From the NCBI RefSeq assembly GCF_022288825.1, contig NZ_JAKOOW010000001.1, positions 14,499 to 36,420 on the forward strand: a DNA stretch of 21,922 nucleotides, given 5' to 3'. Source of the DNA: Kingella pumchi (GTDB lineage Bacteria; Pseudomonadota; Gammaproteobacteria; Burkholderiales; Neisseriaceae). The position numbers were made by a program, and so were the translations under genes. Below the pieces are notes generated by a model. It was given only the letters and a program-made list of their open reading frames with translations, did not search any database and was not told the origin of the DNA. Below are positions 14,289 to 21,594 of this stretch, in pieces (the first letter of the stretch is position 1; each line of letters starts with the position of its first letter).

Positions 14289-15587
14289 TCAATCGGTTTG
14301 CGCCGGCATTTCTTCGGTTTCTGCGGGCGTATCTTGGTCGGCCTGGTCTTGGTTTTTGCCTTCGTCTTTTTCAGCAGCAGCTGCGGCATGGCGCGGGCGC
14401 TGCATCAGCAGCGTGGCCAGACGGGCAACGATGGCGCGGGCGGCCTGCTCTTTGCTGCTTTCGAGTATTTCGGCTTCTTTTTCGTTGTCCAGCAGCACGA
14501 TTTTGTTGCTGTCCTTGCCCAGCGCGTCGCTAACCAGATTGGCCACCATCAGCGGCACGCCTTTTTTCTCGCGTTTGGCGCGGGCGTTTTCCAGCAGGTT
14601 TTCGCTTTCGGCAGCAAAGCCGACGCAGAACACCTGCGAATTGGGGCGCTTGGCAACCGCCTGCAGGATATCGGGGTTTTCAGCCAATTCGATGGTGGGC
14701 GGCACGGCGCCGGCGTCTTTTTTCAATTTGTGCTCGGCGGTTTGCGCCGGTTTGTAGTCGGTTACCGCGGCCACCGAGATAAAGACGTCTTGGCCGTGGA
14801 GACGGCGGAAAACCGCGTCGTACATCTGCTGGGCGTTTTCTACGGCTTCGACATGGGCCAAGCCGGCGGGCACCGGCACCTGCATGCCGGCGTGCACCAG
14901 GCTGACGCGGGCGCCGGCGGCACGGCAAGCGCGCGCCAGGGCAACGCCCATGCGGCCGCTGGAGCGGTTGGTTAGCCCGCGCACGGGGTCGATGGCTTCG
15001 TAGCAGGCGCCGGCGGTAATCAGCACGTTTTTGCCCGCCAGCGGTTTGGCCGACCACAAATCGGGCAGCCATTCGGCGATTTCGGCAGCTTCGAGCATCC
15101 GTCCTTCGCCGGTTTCGCCGCAGGCCTGCTCGCCTTCGTCCGGCCCCATCAGCTGCACGCCGAATTCCTGCAGGCGGGCGATGTTGCGGCGGTTGGCGGG
15201 GTTGTTCCACATCTCTACATTCATCGCCGGCGCCAGCACCAGCGGGCAGCTGCGGGCGGCGGCCATTTCGGTGAGCAGGTTGTCGGCCAGGCCGTTGGCG
15301 ATTTTGGCGATGGTGTTGGCGCTGGCGGGGGCAACCAGCATCAGATCGGCGGCGCGCACGGCACGGATGTGCGCCATGCCGTCGCCTTCCTGCAGAGCGG
15401 CATCAGTCAGCACCGGCCGGCCGCTGAGCGCCTGCAGGGTCTGCACGCCGACAAAGCGGGCGGCGGAAGCGGTCATCACTACCTGCACCTGATGGCCTTG
15501 TTTGGACAGCAGGCGTACCAGCTCGCAGGCTTTGTAGGCGGCGACGCTGCCGCTGATGCCGAGCAGGATGTGTTTGCCGTGTTTCAT
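14289..15587 (-). CDS. coaBC: Bifunctional phosphopantothenoylcysteine decarboxylase / phosphopantothenate-cysteine ligase CoaBC
   Basis: Carries out two steps of coenzyme A synthesis: CTP-dependent coupling of cysteine to phosphopantothenate (CoaB) and FMN-dependent decarboxylation (CoaC). CoaC residues seen: H73 in GMAHIRAV, PASANT near 87-92, N123 in PAMNVEMW, and C156 in ACGETGEGRM, each two below E. coli numbering. CoaB begins near 183 with VLITAGACYEAIDPVRGLTNRSSGRMG; the usual AGPTRE/AGGTRE is here AGACYE, a local departure. AAVTDYKP and the KLKK lysines follow. The total of 432 residues exceeds E. coli (406) because of an acidic, Gln/Glu-rich tail after about residue 400. AAAGGA precedes the ATG. 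Confidence 0.96.
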   Translation of the reverse strand: MKHGKHILLGISGSVAAYKACELVRLLSKQGHQVQVVMTASAARFVGVQTLQALSGRPVLTDAALQEGDGMAHIRAVRAADLMLVAPASANTIAKIANGLADNLLTEMAAARSCPLVLAPAMNVEMWNNPANRRNIARLQEFGVQLMGPDEGEQACGETGEGRMLEAAEIAEWLPDLWSAKPLAGKNVLITAGACYEAIDPVRGLTNRSSGRMGVALARACRAAGARVSLVHAGMQVPVPAGLAHVEAVENAQQMYDAVFRRLHGQDVFISVAAVTDYKPAQTAEHKLKKDAGAVPPTIELAENPDILQAVAKRPNSQVFCVGFAAESENLLENARAKREKKGVPLMVANLVSDALGKDSNKIVLLDNEKEAEILESSKEQAARAIVARLATLLMQRPRHAAAAAEKDEGKNQDQADQDTPAETEEMPAQTD

Positions 15588-15653
15588 CTCGGTTCCTTTG
15601 CAAAAATGGGCGGCAGCGGCTTTCAGGCTGCCTGACGGATTGGTCGGAAGGGT

Positions 15654-16658
15654 TTAAACATGGGCGGTAAAGGCGTCGCTGTAAAACGCCTTGTCGGCCA
15701 GGCCGGCGGCTATAAAGCGCTGCTTGGCTTCGCGGATCATCGCCGGCGAGCCGCAGGCGTAGGCTTCAAAGGCGGACAGCTCGGGATAGTCGCGCAGCGC
15801 CTGCTCTTGGATATAGCCCTGCGCGCCCTGCCATTGGCTGTCGGCTCGGGAGAGCACCGGCGTGTAGGACGCGGCGGGCAGTCTGGCCAGCAATTCCTGC
15901 AGCGCGCTTTCGTCGTACAAACCGTCGCGGCCGCGGGCGCCGAAATACAGATGGACGGGGCGGGTGCTGGCGGTGTCGGCCAGGCGGTGCAGTATGCTTT
16001 TAACCGGCGCCAGACCGGTGCCGGTGGCCAGCAGCAGCAGCGGCGCGTTGCTCTCTTCGTTCAGGGTAAACGAACCCAAGGGGCCGCGCAGGCGAATAAT
16101 CGACCCGCTTTTCAGGCTGCCTGAAAACAGCTGCGGCGAAAACATGCCGCCGGCCTGATGGCGGATGTGGAATTCGAGCGTGCCTTTGCTATCGGGCGAG
16201 CTGGCGATGGAATAGTAGCGGCCGCCGTCTTTGGTCAGGATTTCCATATACTGGCCGGCGTAAAAGCAAAAGGGCGGCGCTTTGGGCAGCGCCACGCTCA
16301 TCACGGCAACGTCGCCGCGGATATCGACCTTGCCGATGCGCGCCGGCAGGGTGCGGATGTCGATGGCTTTGGTGCCGGCGTAGGACGGCATATCGACTTC
16401 CACCGCGCTTTGCGCCTGGCTGCAGCACAAAAGAATCATGCCCGAAGCGAGCTCTTCTTCGGTCAGCACATAGTCGTCGTACTCGGCGCTTTTGCGCACG
16501 CTGCCTGAAAGCAGGCGGGCGGCGCAGGAGCCGCAAACGCCGCTTTGGCAGGAATGCGGCAGATTGATGCCCTGGCGGATGGCGGCGGCCAGAATGGTTT
16601 CGTCTTCCGCTGCGTCAAAGGCGGTCTGGCTGGGGGATACGTTGATGGGGTGTTGCAT
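15654..16658 (-). CDS. 2Fe-2S ferredoxin-NAD(P)H reductase (CDP-6-deoxy-glucoseen reductase-like)
   Basis: Electron-transfer flavoprotein joining a plant-type 2Fe-2S domain to an FAD/NAD(P)H reductase module, 334 residues. The iron-sulfur ligands are C37, C42 and C45 (CQSGVCGSC) plus a fourth in LLCCS (78/79). FAD contacts are in RYYSIAS (147-153), followed by the nucleotide site LLLATGTGLAPVKSIL, FGARGRDGLY and the C-terminal YACGSPAMI. Related proteins are annotated as CDP-6-deoxy-delta-3,4-glucoseen reductase (AscD) or as phenol or methane oxygenase reductases; no sugar or oxygenase genes are nearby, so the electron acceptor is unknown. A palindromic DUS (16110-16126) is read in frame as FSGSLK. 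No clear ribosome binding site before the ATG. Confidence 0.87.
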   Translation of the reverse strand: MQHPINVSPSQTAFDAAEDETILAAAIRQGINLPHSCQSGVCGSCAARLLSGSVRKSAEYDDYVLTEEELASGMILLCCSQAQSAVEVDMPSYAGTKAIDIRTLPARIGKVDIRGDVAVMSVALPKAPPFCFYAGQYMEILTKDGGRYYSIASSPDSKGTLEFHIRHQAGGMFSPQLFSGSLKSGSIIRLRGPLGSFTLNEESNAPLLLLATGTGLAPVKSILHRLADTASTRPVHLYFGARGRDGLYDESALQELLARLPAASYTPVLSRADSQWQGAQGYIQEQALRDYPELSAFEAYACGSPAMIREAKQRFIAAGLADKAFYSDAFTAHV

Positions 16659-16700
16659 GTTTGTGTTCGGTTTCGGTGTTGTTTTTGCTTTGTTGCGGAC

Positions 16701-16727
16701 TTTCAGGCAGCCTGAAGCAACCTGAAA
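16701..16727 (-). repeat. DUS palindrome plus degenerate DUS between rsmJ and reductase
   Basis: TTTCAGGCAGCCTGAA is followed at once by GCAACCTGAAA, a DUS core with one changed base. On the minus strand the outer arms TTTCAGG and CCTGAAA can pair, about 60 bases after rsmJ. Confidence 0.5.
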
Positions 16728-16786
16728 AAGGGTTTGGCGCGGGGGGCGTCCGGCGGATGCGCAGATGCGGGAATGTTTTCCGGCTT

Positions 16787-17542
16787 TCAGGCTGCCTGCA
16801 GGGCGGCAAAGGGCAGATAGACGTCAAAACGCGTCGATTTGCCGCTGTAGCAGTAATCCGGCCGGCAGCCCGCCAGCTCTTCGCCCAAGCGCGGACGTTT
16901 CACCACCACGCGCTTGCGGGCGGTGCGGCGGGCGCAGTCAAGCAGCGCGGCATCGTCGGCGGCCGCGGCGCTGCCGACCAGCTCGTGAAAATACGCCATT
17001 TCTTTTTTAACCGCCGCGCTCTTGCGCCGCTCGGGATACATGGGATCGAGATAAACCACATCGGGGGCACTTTCCCCTGCCGCCAGCAATTCGGGCATTA
17101 GGGCAACGGCATCGCCCGCATACAGGCGGATGCGGGCAGCGGTTTCGGTGGTTTCGGGCAAGTTTTGCGCGCGGGCAAGGCCGTCGGTCAGCAGCAGGGC
17201 AACCGACGGATGGCGCTCGAATACCCGCACTTGCAGCCCCAAACCGGCAAGCACAAAGGCATCGCGCCCCAGCCCGCCGGTGGCATCCCACACCAGCGGT
17301 TTGGCGGTGTGGTTGACGGCTTTAGCAATCAGTTCGCCGCCACCTTTATGCTGCCGGTACTGGGCAGCACCGGCGGCAAAATCCACCCGCACCCGCCCTT
17401 TTTCGCCGGCTTTGCACAGCGCCAAACCGTCGCTATCCTGCCACAGATACAGCCCTTCGCGCGGAATTTCCGCTGCCGGATAGAGAAAATCCGGCAGCGG
17501 ATCGGGCATGGGGGCGGCAGGGTCGCGGCAAATGGGAAGCAT
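16787..17542 (-). CDS. rsmJ: 16S rRNA (guanine1516-N2)-methyltransferase RsmJ
   Basis: SAM-dependent methyltransferase for m2G1516 in 16S rRNA (YhiQ family). The SAM-binding loop is DATGGLGRDAFVLAGLG (from D86), preceded by KAVNHTAKPLVW; then the catalytic-type DPMYPERRKSAAVKKEM and the C-terminal RVVVKRPRLGE and GKSTRFDVY, all diagnostic. The length of 251 is normal. The start at 17542 has no evident ribosome binding site; an ATG at 17509 is an alternative. A DUS lies five bases upstream of the start. The last codons are CAG GCA GCC TGA, so the stop codon is inside another DUS (16786-16795). Confidence 0.93.
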   Translation of the reverse strand: MLPICRDPAAPMPDPLPDFLYPAAEIPREGLYLWQDSDGLALCKAGEKGRVRVDFAAGAAQYRQHKGGGELIAKAVNHTAKPLVWDATGGLGRDAFVLAGLGLQVRVFERHPSVALLLTDGLARAQNLPETTETAARIRLYAGDAVALMPELLAAGESAPDVVYLDPMYPERRKSAAVKKEMAYFHELVGSAAAADDAALLDCARRTARKRVVVKRPRLGEELAGCRPDYCYSGKSTRFDVYLPFAALQAA

Positions 17543-17581
17543 GGCAGGCAGCCTGAAAGGCGCTTAACGGGCAAAACAGCG

Positions 17582-17611
17582 TTTTCAGGCTGCCTGAAAG
17601 GCTGTTTTACA
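17582..17611 (+). repeat. 30-bp direct repeat with palindromic DUS, copy 1
   Basis: The palindrome TTTTCAGGCTGCCTGAAA is followed by GGCTGTTTTACA. The same string, with one extra C, recurs at 17727-17757, where its TTA is the comM stop codon. Outer AAAACAGC/GCTGTTTT arms enlarge the hairpin. Confidence 0.65.
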
Positions 17612-17726
17612 AAAAAATACAAATTTTAAAACAAGCGGATTCTACTGGCTGAAGCGAACCGGCGCAAGAATGGTGCAGGCATAAAAAACCGGCTGCGCTT
17701 TGCAAATACCATTAACGCAAACAGCA

Positions 17727-17757
17727 TTTTCAGGCTGCCTGAAACGGCTGTTTTACA
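17727..17757 (-). repeat. 30-bp direct repeat with palindromic DUS, copy 2 (possible comM terminator)
   Basis: Second copy of the repeat at 17582-17611. It carries the comM stop codon and, past it, a hairpin formed by the DUS palindrome with AACAGC/GCTGTT outer arms. Confidence 0.6.
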
Positions 17758-19252
17758 TACTGCGGCGGAAGCTGACGGCCTTGAGAATATGGCCGCGCTC
17801 TACCTTATCGTCTGCCGCCAAATCGGCCAACGTGCGGGCGATGCGCAAAATCCGGTGGAAACTGCGGGCGGAAAGCGAGAGTTTCTCCACCAAATTGCCC
17901 AGCGTTTCTTTTGCCTGATCGCTGATTTGCGCCTGTTGATCCAAATCGGTCGGCGACAGCGCAACATTGAGTTTGCCTTGGCGGCGGTATTGGCGCTCAC
18001 GGGCGGCCACTACCCTTTCCAGCACGGCGGCACTGCTCTCTCCGGCCTGCGCCTGCAGCAAATCGGCACTGCTCAAGGCTGGTACTTCCATGATTAAGTC
18101 CATGCGATCGAGCAGCGGACCGGAAATCTTGCTGCGGTAGCGGGCAATGCTGTCGGGCGTGCAGGTGCAAGGTTTAACCGGATGGCCGTAATAGCCGCAC
18201 GGGCAGGGATTCATCGCGGCAACCAGTTGGAAATCGGCTGGAAAAGTAACGTGCATTGCAGCACGGGAAATATGGATTTCGCCGCTCTCCAACGGCTCGC
18301 GCAGGGCTTCAAGGGTTTTGCGGTCGAATTCGGGCAGTTCGTCCAAGAACAGCACGCCTTTATTGGCCAAAGAAATGGCACCCGGCCGCACATTGACGCC
18401 CATGCCGCCGCCTACCAGCGCCACCAGGCTGGCAGAATGGTGCGGCGCCAAAAACGGGCGTCCGCTGCTTGGATTATGGGCATAACGCGGCAGCAGCGAT
18501 TGCAGTTTCCACACTTCGATTTGTTCGGCATCGGTTAGCGGCGGCAAAATCGAAGGCAGCCGTTGAGCGAGCATGGATTTACCGGTACCCGGCGGCCCCA
18601 TCAACAGCAGGCTGTGCCCGCCGGCCGCCGAGATTTCCAAAGCCAGGCGGGCGGTATACTGCCCTTTCACATCTTTCAGATCCGGCAATGAAACCTGCTG
18701 CGCTGGTTTTGGCACCGCACAATCTGCCGGCTGTATCACATTGATACCATTTAAATGCGCCGCCACTTCCGCCAAACTGTTCGCTCCATATACTTCTACT
18801 TCGCTGACAACCGCAGCCTGAAGCGCCGTTTCTGCCGGCAAAATAAAACTGCGCCCCACCTGATTCGCCTGCCATGCCATCGACAGACCGCCACGTATCG
18901 GACGCAGTAAACCTGACAGCGCCAGCTCTCCCGCCAATTCGTATTTGGGTAGCGCATCCGGCACCACCAAACCCGATGCGGCCAAAATACCGATTGCAAT
19001 CGGCAAATCAAAACGTCCGGACTCCTTGGGCAAATCCGCCGGCGCCAAGTTAACGGTAATCTTCTTAGCCGGGAACTCAAAGCCGCTTTGAATAATCGCC
19101 GCACGCACCCGGTCTCTGCTCTCTTTCACTTCAGTATCGGGCAAACCGACAATATTAAATTGCGGCAAACCGTTGGCCAGATGCACCTCCACTTCCACCA
19201 AGGGCGCATCCATCCCACAAAGCGCACGGCTGCCCACCACAGCAAACGACAT
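17753..19252 (-). CDS. comM: ComM/YifB family Mg-chelatase-like ATPase
   Basis: AAA+ helicase which, in naturally transformable bacteria, drives branch migration so that incoming single-stranded DNA is integrated over long stretches. The 499 residues have the N-terminal domain (MSFAVVGSRALCGMDAPLVEVE, IVGLPDTEVKESRDRVRAAI), Walker A GPPGTGKS at 219-226, Walker B GVLFLDELPEF, the Cys-rich NPCPCGYYGHPVKPCTCTPD segment and the C-terminal RSFHRILRIARTLADL. Length is normal. GGGAG precedes the ATG by eight bases. One DUS core (18813-18822) lies inside the gene. It follows the minor pilin cluster, separated by a strong terminator, so it needs its own promoter; a TATGAT at about 19288 on the minus strand is a weak candidate. 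Confidence 0.95.
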   Translation of the reverse strand: MSFAVVGSRALCGMDAPLVEVEVHLANGLPQFNIVGLPDTEVKESRDRVRAAIIQSGFEFPAKKITVNLAPADLPKESGRFDLPIAIGILAASGLVVPDALPKYELAGELALSGLLRPIRGGLSMAWQANQVGRSFILPAETALQAAVVSEVEVYGANSLAEVAAHLNGINVIQPADCAVPKPAQQVSLPDLKDVKGQYTARLALEISAAGGHSLLLMGPPGTGKSMLAQRLPSILPPLTDAEQIEVWKLQSLLPRYAHNPSSGRPFLAPHHSASLVALVGGGMGVNVRPGAISLANKGVLFLDELPEFDRKTLEALREPLESGEIHISRAAMHVTFPADFQLVAAMNPCPCGYYGHPVKPCTCTPDSIARYRSKISGPLLDRMDLIMEVPALSSADLLQAQAGESSAAVLERVVAARERQYRRQGKLNVALSPTDLDQQAQISDQAKETLGNLVEKLSLSARSFHRILRIARTLADLAADDKVERGHILKAVSFRRSM

Positions 19253-19292
19253 TAGTCATCTCCCAAGAGTTTCTACAACGGCCGCAATCATA

Positions 19293-19327
19293 CAAAAAGC
19301 AGAACATTAATGCATTAATGTTCTGCT
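19293..19327 (-). terminator. Perfect 30-bp palindrome terminator after the minor pilin genes
   Basis: A perfect palindrome at 19298-19327 (arms beginning AGCAGAACATTAATG) is followed on the minus strand by a run of T, 34 bases after the last pilin gene. Unlike the other terminators in the window it is not made of DUS copies. Confidence 0.8.
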
Positions 19328-19360
19328 GAATAATGGCTTATTTAGATGAAAATTTCAGAT

Positions 19361-19849
19361 TTAAAATGGTTCACACTGGCGATTCCTTGCTGTTTGAATA
19401 GCACTTGTCACTACACTCTTAGGGCATTTGAACACATAACCATACCGATCCATCCACAGACCAAATTTATAATTGGGGTTTTTCGGAACCGCCTGCAAAA
19501 CAATAGAAAAAATCTTACTATTTGACCCACCTTCTCCGACAACTGTACCCTTAAGCTCATATTTTTCCGCCAAGCCTTTAGGCGCATTTTTCGTCATACG
19601 GTTTAAAAAGTCATTATAGTCAGTAGATTTTTTATAACTACTTGGAGATGAAACTTTTTCTTTTGCCAAAGTCTGACGTATAGAAATCATTTCCTGCTTG
19701 GCGGTAGCCATATTAGTTTTCTCAATAGATGCCTGATATGACGGAAAAGCTATCGCTGCCAACACACCAAGAATAACGATAACAACCATCATCTCTACTA
19801 AGGTAAAGCCTTTACCTACAGAAAAGGATAAATGACCGCTATTATTCAT
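19361..19849 (-). CDS. Type IV minor pilin (PilX/PilL position)
   Basis: Minor pilin with a 14-residue leader ending in Gly and a mature N-terminus FTLVEMMVVIVILGVLAAIAFPSYQ, including Glu5, so prepilin peptidase should cleave before F15. Mature length is about 148. Two C-terminal cysteines (FKCPKS and RQCEPF) probably close a D-loop disulfide. I start it at 19849 because GGAG lies seven bases upstream; the ATG at 19864 has no site. It overlaps the end of the upstream gene by eight bases. Its place as the last gene in a pilV-pilW-pilK cluster equals that of meningococcal PilX or gonococcal PilL, which affect aggregation and adhesion; sequence identity to either cannot be judged here, and a ComP-like DNA-binding role is also possible. 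Confidence 0.85.
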   Translation of the reverse strand: MNNSGHLSFSVGKGFTLVEMMVVIVILGVLAAIAFPSYQASIEKTNMATAKQEMISIRQTLAKEKVSSPSSYKKSTDYNDFLNRMTKNAPKGLAEKYELKGTVVGEGGSNSKIFSIVLQAVPKNPNYKFGLWMDRYGYVFKCPKSVVTSAIQTARNRQCEPF

Positions 19850-20444
19850 TATACAACTCCACATAGCTTTGAAGCGTTACGATAGTATCCGAATTCTCAC
19901 CCTTTGCTCTTGAGGTTATCCGGAAGTAATCATGCAAGGAACCATCTTCCGCTTTCTTTTGCCCCATATATTCGATAATGGTTTGGGTATTAGATCCTTT
20001 TGCTGTAATACTGCGATTCCCTTTATCCCCTTTGTCTAATACTGTATTAGGAGTAGTACAAGGCTTACTCATCGATCCTGTTCCGCAGCGTTGGATTGCT
20101 TCCACAGTAACCCTTCCGTTGCCATCATATCTGAACAAACGATCACTCTCCGTAGATTCAGGATAATGGGTATTTGTTACCGGCCTGCACAATCCGTCAG
20201 TACAATTTGCATAAAATGTCATTACTTTTTTAGCTTCAGCATTCGCTTTTATCATTGATTCTGCATTTCTTAAGCCATCTTCTGCAGAGGATAAAGCAAA
20301 TTTCCTATCCGCATCATTAGAACTGGATCGTGATTCAGAGGATGAGGATTGAACTGTTACCATCACCAATAAGGCAATAACTATCAGCACAACAACCACA
20401 ATAAAAAGTGAAAAACCCTGCTGTTTTTTACGGTTAGGCATCAT
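19842..20444 (-). CDS. PilX/PilK-family minor pilin assembly protein
   Basis: A 200-residue pilin-like protein with a short basic leader MMPNRKKQQG and hydrophobic segment FSLFIVVVVLIVIALLVMVTV. Mature residue 5 is Ile, not Glu, as in the PilX/GspK group thought to sit at the pilus tip. The following ALSSAEDGLRNAE matches the PilX N-terminal family (A-x-x-A-E-x-x-L-R-x-A-E). Four cysteines (NCTDGLC and RCGTGSMSKPC) may form disulfides in the head. Neisseria call the gene at this position pilK. GAGG lies about ten bases before the ATG and overlaps the pilW stop codon; its 3' end overlaps the next pilin gene, so all are one operon. Confidence 0.85.
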   Translation of the reverse strand: MMPNRKKQQGFSLFIVVVVLIVIALLVMVTVQSSSSESRSSSNDADRKFALSSAEDGLRNAESMIKANAEAKKVMTFYANCTDGLCRPVTNTHYPESTESDRLFRYDGNGRVTVEAIQRCGTGSMSKPCTTPNTVLDKGDKGNRSITAKGSNTQTIIEYMGQKKAEDGSLHDYFRITSRAKGENSDTIVTLQSYVELYNE

Positions 20445-20458
20445 CGTTATTTACCTCA

Positions 20459-21553
20459 TCAAATTAAACTATTAATACAAGAATTACCACTTCTGACTGT
20501 CGCATTAATTATAAAGTCCTCAGTCCGTGCTTGGCTACCTGACAAGTCATTATCATAAGTCAAACTAATCCGAATGATTGCAGGCAAAGTTTTTTGCGAC
20601 AAATCATCAGAAAAATCATAAGAATGCTTTAATGTAAAAATATTAGAAGCTGCTGCCGGGCTTGATGCCGCAACACAGTTTTTAAGGTACCCAAAATTTA
20701 CCGTCATTTGCGAGACACCTTCACTAAGCAGTTGAGGCCCTTGCCATGTTCCGTCTGATCCTAACTCATACCGCAGCAGGCTGGACTGACCATTAACCGT
20801 ACCCACAAAATAAGCAGAAGTATATAACCGGCTTACCGAAAGATTAGTTGCCGCGTTTAGATTTGAAGAATCTATTTCCGGAATATCCACACCCTTACTT
20901 AAATTAACAATATCACCGTTAACGCCTGTTGGTTTCACAACAACAGCATTCTGGCAGCTGCTTAAAACCAATTGTCCTTTATTGGCAATTGCCTGAGAAA
21001 CATCAGCATCGCTAGCATAGGATCTGTCCAGCTGTAAAGCATCCAGTCCCTTAACACCACTAACGGACGCGTACCCTTTGCCATAAGTAAACAACAAAAT
21101 GGGGCTATTTATAGTAATATTATTTGCGCCAAAAGCTGTTAATGCATTAGTCGATTGGTTTTGAGGGATAATACGCACCCCATAGCCACCATTCTCGCCA
21201 TCATCTAAAATACTACTATAAAAACCCGATCCTCCGCTTCTAAAAGGGCCATTCACCCCAACCTCAGCAAGAGGAAATCTCTCACTAGAAGCCACGGTAG
21301 TACTAAAACAACCAAACGCACCAGCGCCACGGGCATCACGAGTGAGCATGCTTGAAGCGTTTCTAAGATTTCTTTGAAAATCAACCCGCTGCTCTGCCGA
21401 ATCATTAAGCTTTCTAGTAATAAAATAAGTTCCCGTTGCGGCCATAATCACAATCACGGCCAAAGCGCTCGCCACCAAAAACTCAATTAAAGTAAAACCA
21501 TGCACTTGGCCTTTATGGCTATTCAAACGCTTGCTTAATAAATAACGGTTCAT
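20459..21553 (-). CDS. pilW: Type IV minor pilin PilW (PilJ in gonococcus)
   Basis: A 364-residue prepilin-like protein. The 19-residue leader ends in HG, followed by FTLIEFLVASALAVIVIMAATGTYF with Glu5. The next section, QRVDFQRNLRNASSMLTRDARGAGAFGC, is typical of PilW, which primes pilus assembly with PilV and PilX. A large head domain with few cysteines follows, ending in CINSLI. It starts 41 bases after the PilV-like gene, with AAGAAAG as a modest ribosome binding site, and its stop overlaps the ribosome binding site of the next gene. Base composition is much more AT-rich than in the rest of the window. Confidence 0.88.
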   Translation of the reverse strand: MNRYLLSKRLNSHKGQVHGFTLIEFLVASALAVIVIMAATGTYFITRKLNDSAEQRVDFQRNLRNASSMLTRDARGAGAFGCFSTTVASSERFPLAEVGVNGPFRSGGSGFYSSILDDGENGGYGVRIIPQNQSTNALTAFGANNITINSPILLFTYGKGYASVSGVKGLDALQLDRSYASDADVSQAIANKGQLVLSSCQNAVVVKPTGVNGDIVNLSKGVDIPEIDSSNLNAATNLSVSRLYTSAYFVGTVNGQSSLLRYELGSDGTWQGPQLLSEGVSQMTVNFGYLKNCVAASSPAAASNIFTLKHSYDFSDDLSQKTLPAIIRISLTYDNDLSGSQARTEDFIINATVRSGNSCINSLI

Positions 21554-21594
21554 TTTTATTCTTTCTTAAAGTAATGATATTCTTAAATTAAGTT

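Larger units (their letters stand above)
5..18822. repeat. DNA uptake sequences (AGGCAGCCTGAA type), about 51 copies
   Basis: Hand count of the 10-base core. Forward copies start at 7, 25, 967, 1370, 1704, 1772, 4588, 4606, 5383, 6649, 8040, 10506, 11246, 12996, 13057, 13205, 13265, 13316, 13375, 14194, 14237, 16707, 17548 and 18813. Reverse copies (TTCAGGCTGC) start at 1346, 1787, 4124, 4632, 5290, 5901, 5934, 6285, 6371, 6407, 6685, 7998, 8017, 10490, 11216, 11273, 13012, 13087, 13220, 13291, 13400, 14264, 15622, 16111, 16786, 17584 and 17729. Both AG and AA occur before the core. Such sequences are bound by the minor pilin ComP and favour uptake of kin DNA. Confidence 0.93.

Noticed and set aside
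17612..17726. Possible Correia-type or IS remnant between rsmJ and comM
   Set aside because: No terminal inverted repeats, TA duplication or transposase fragment; only DUS palindromes flank it.
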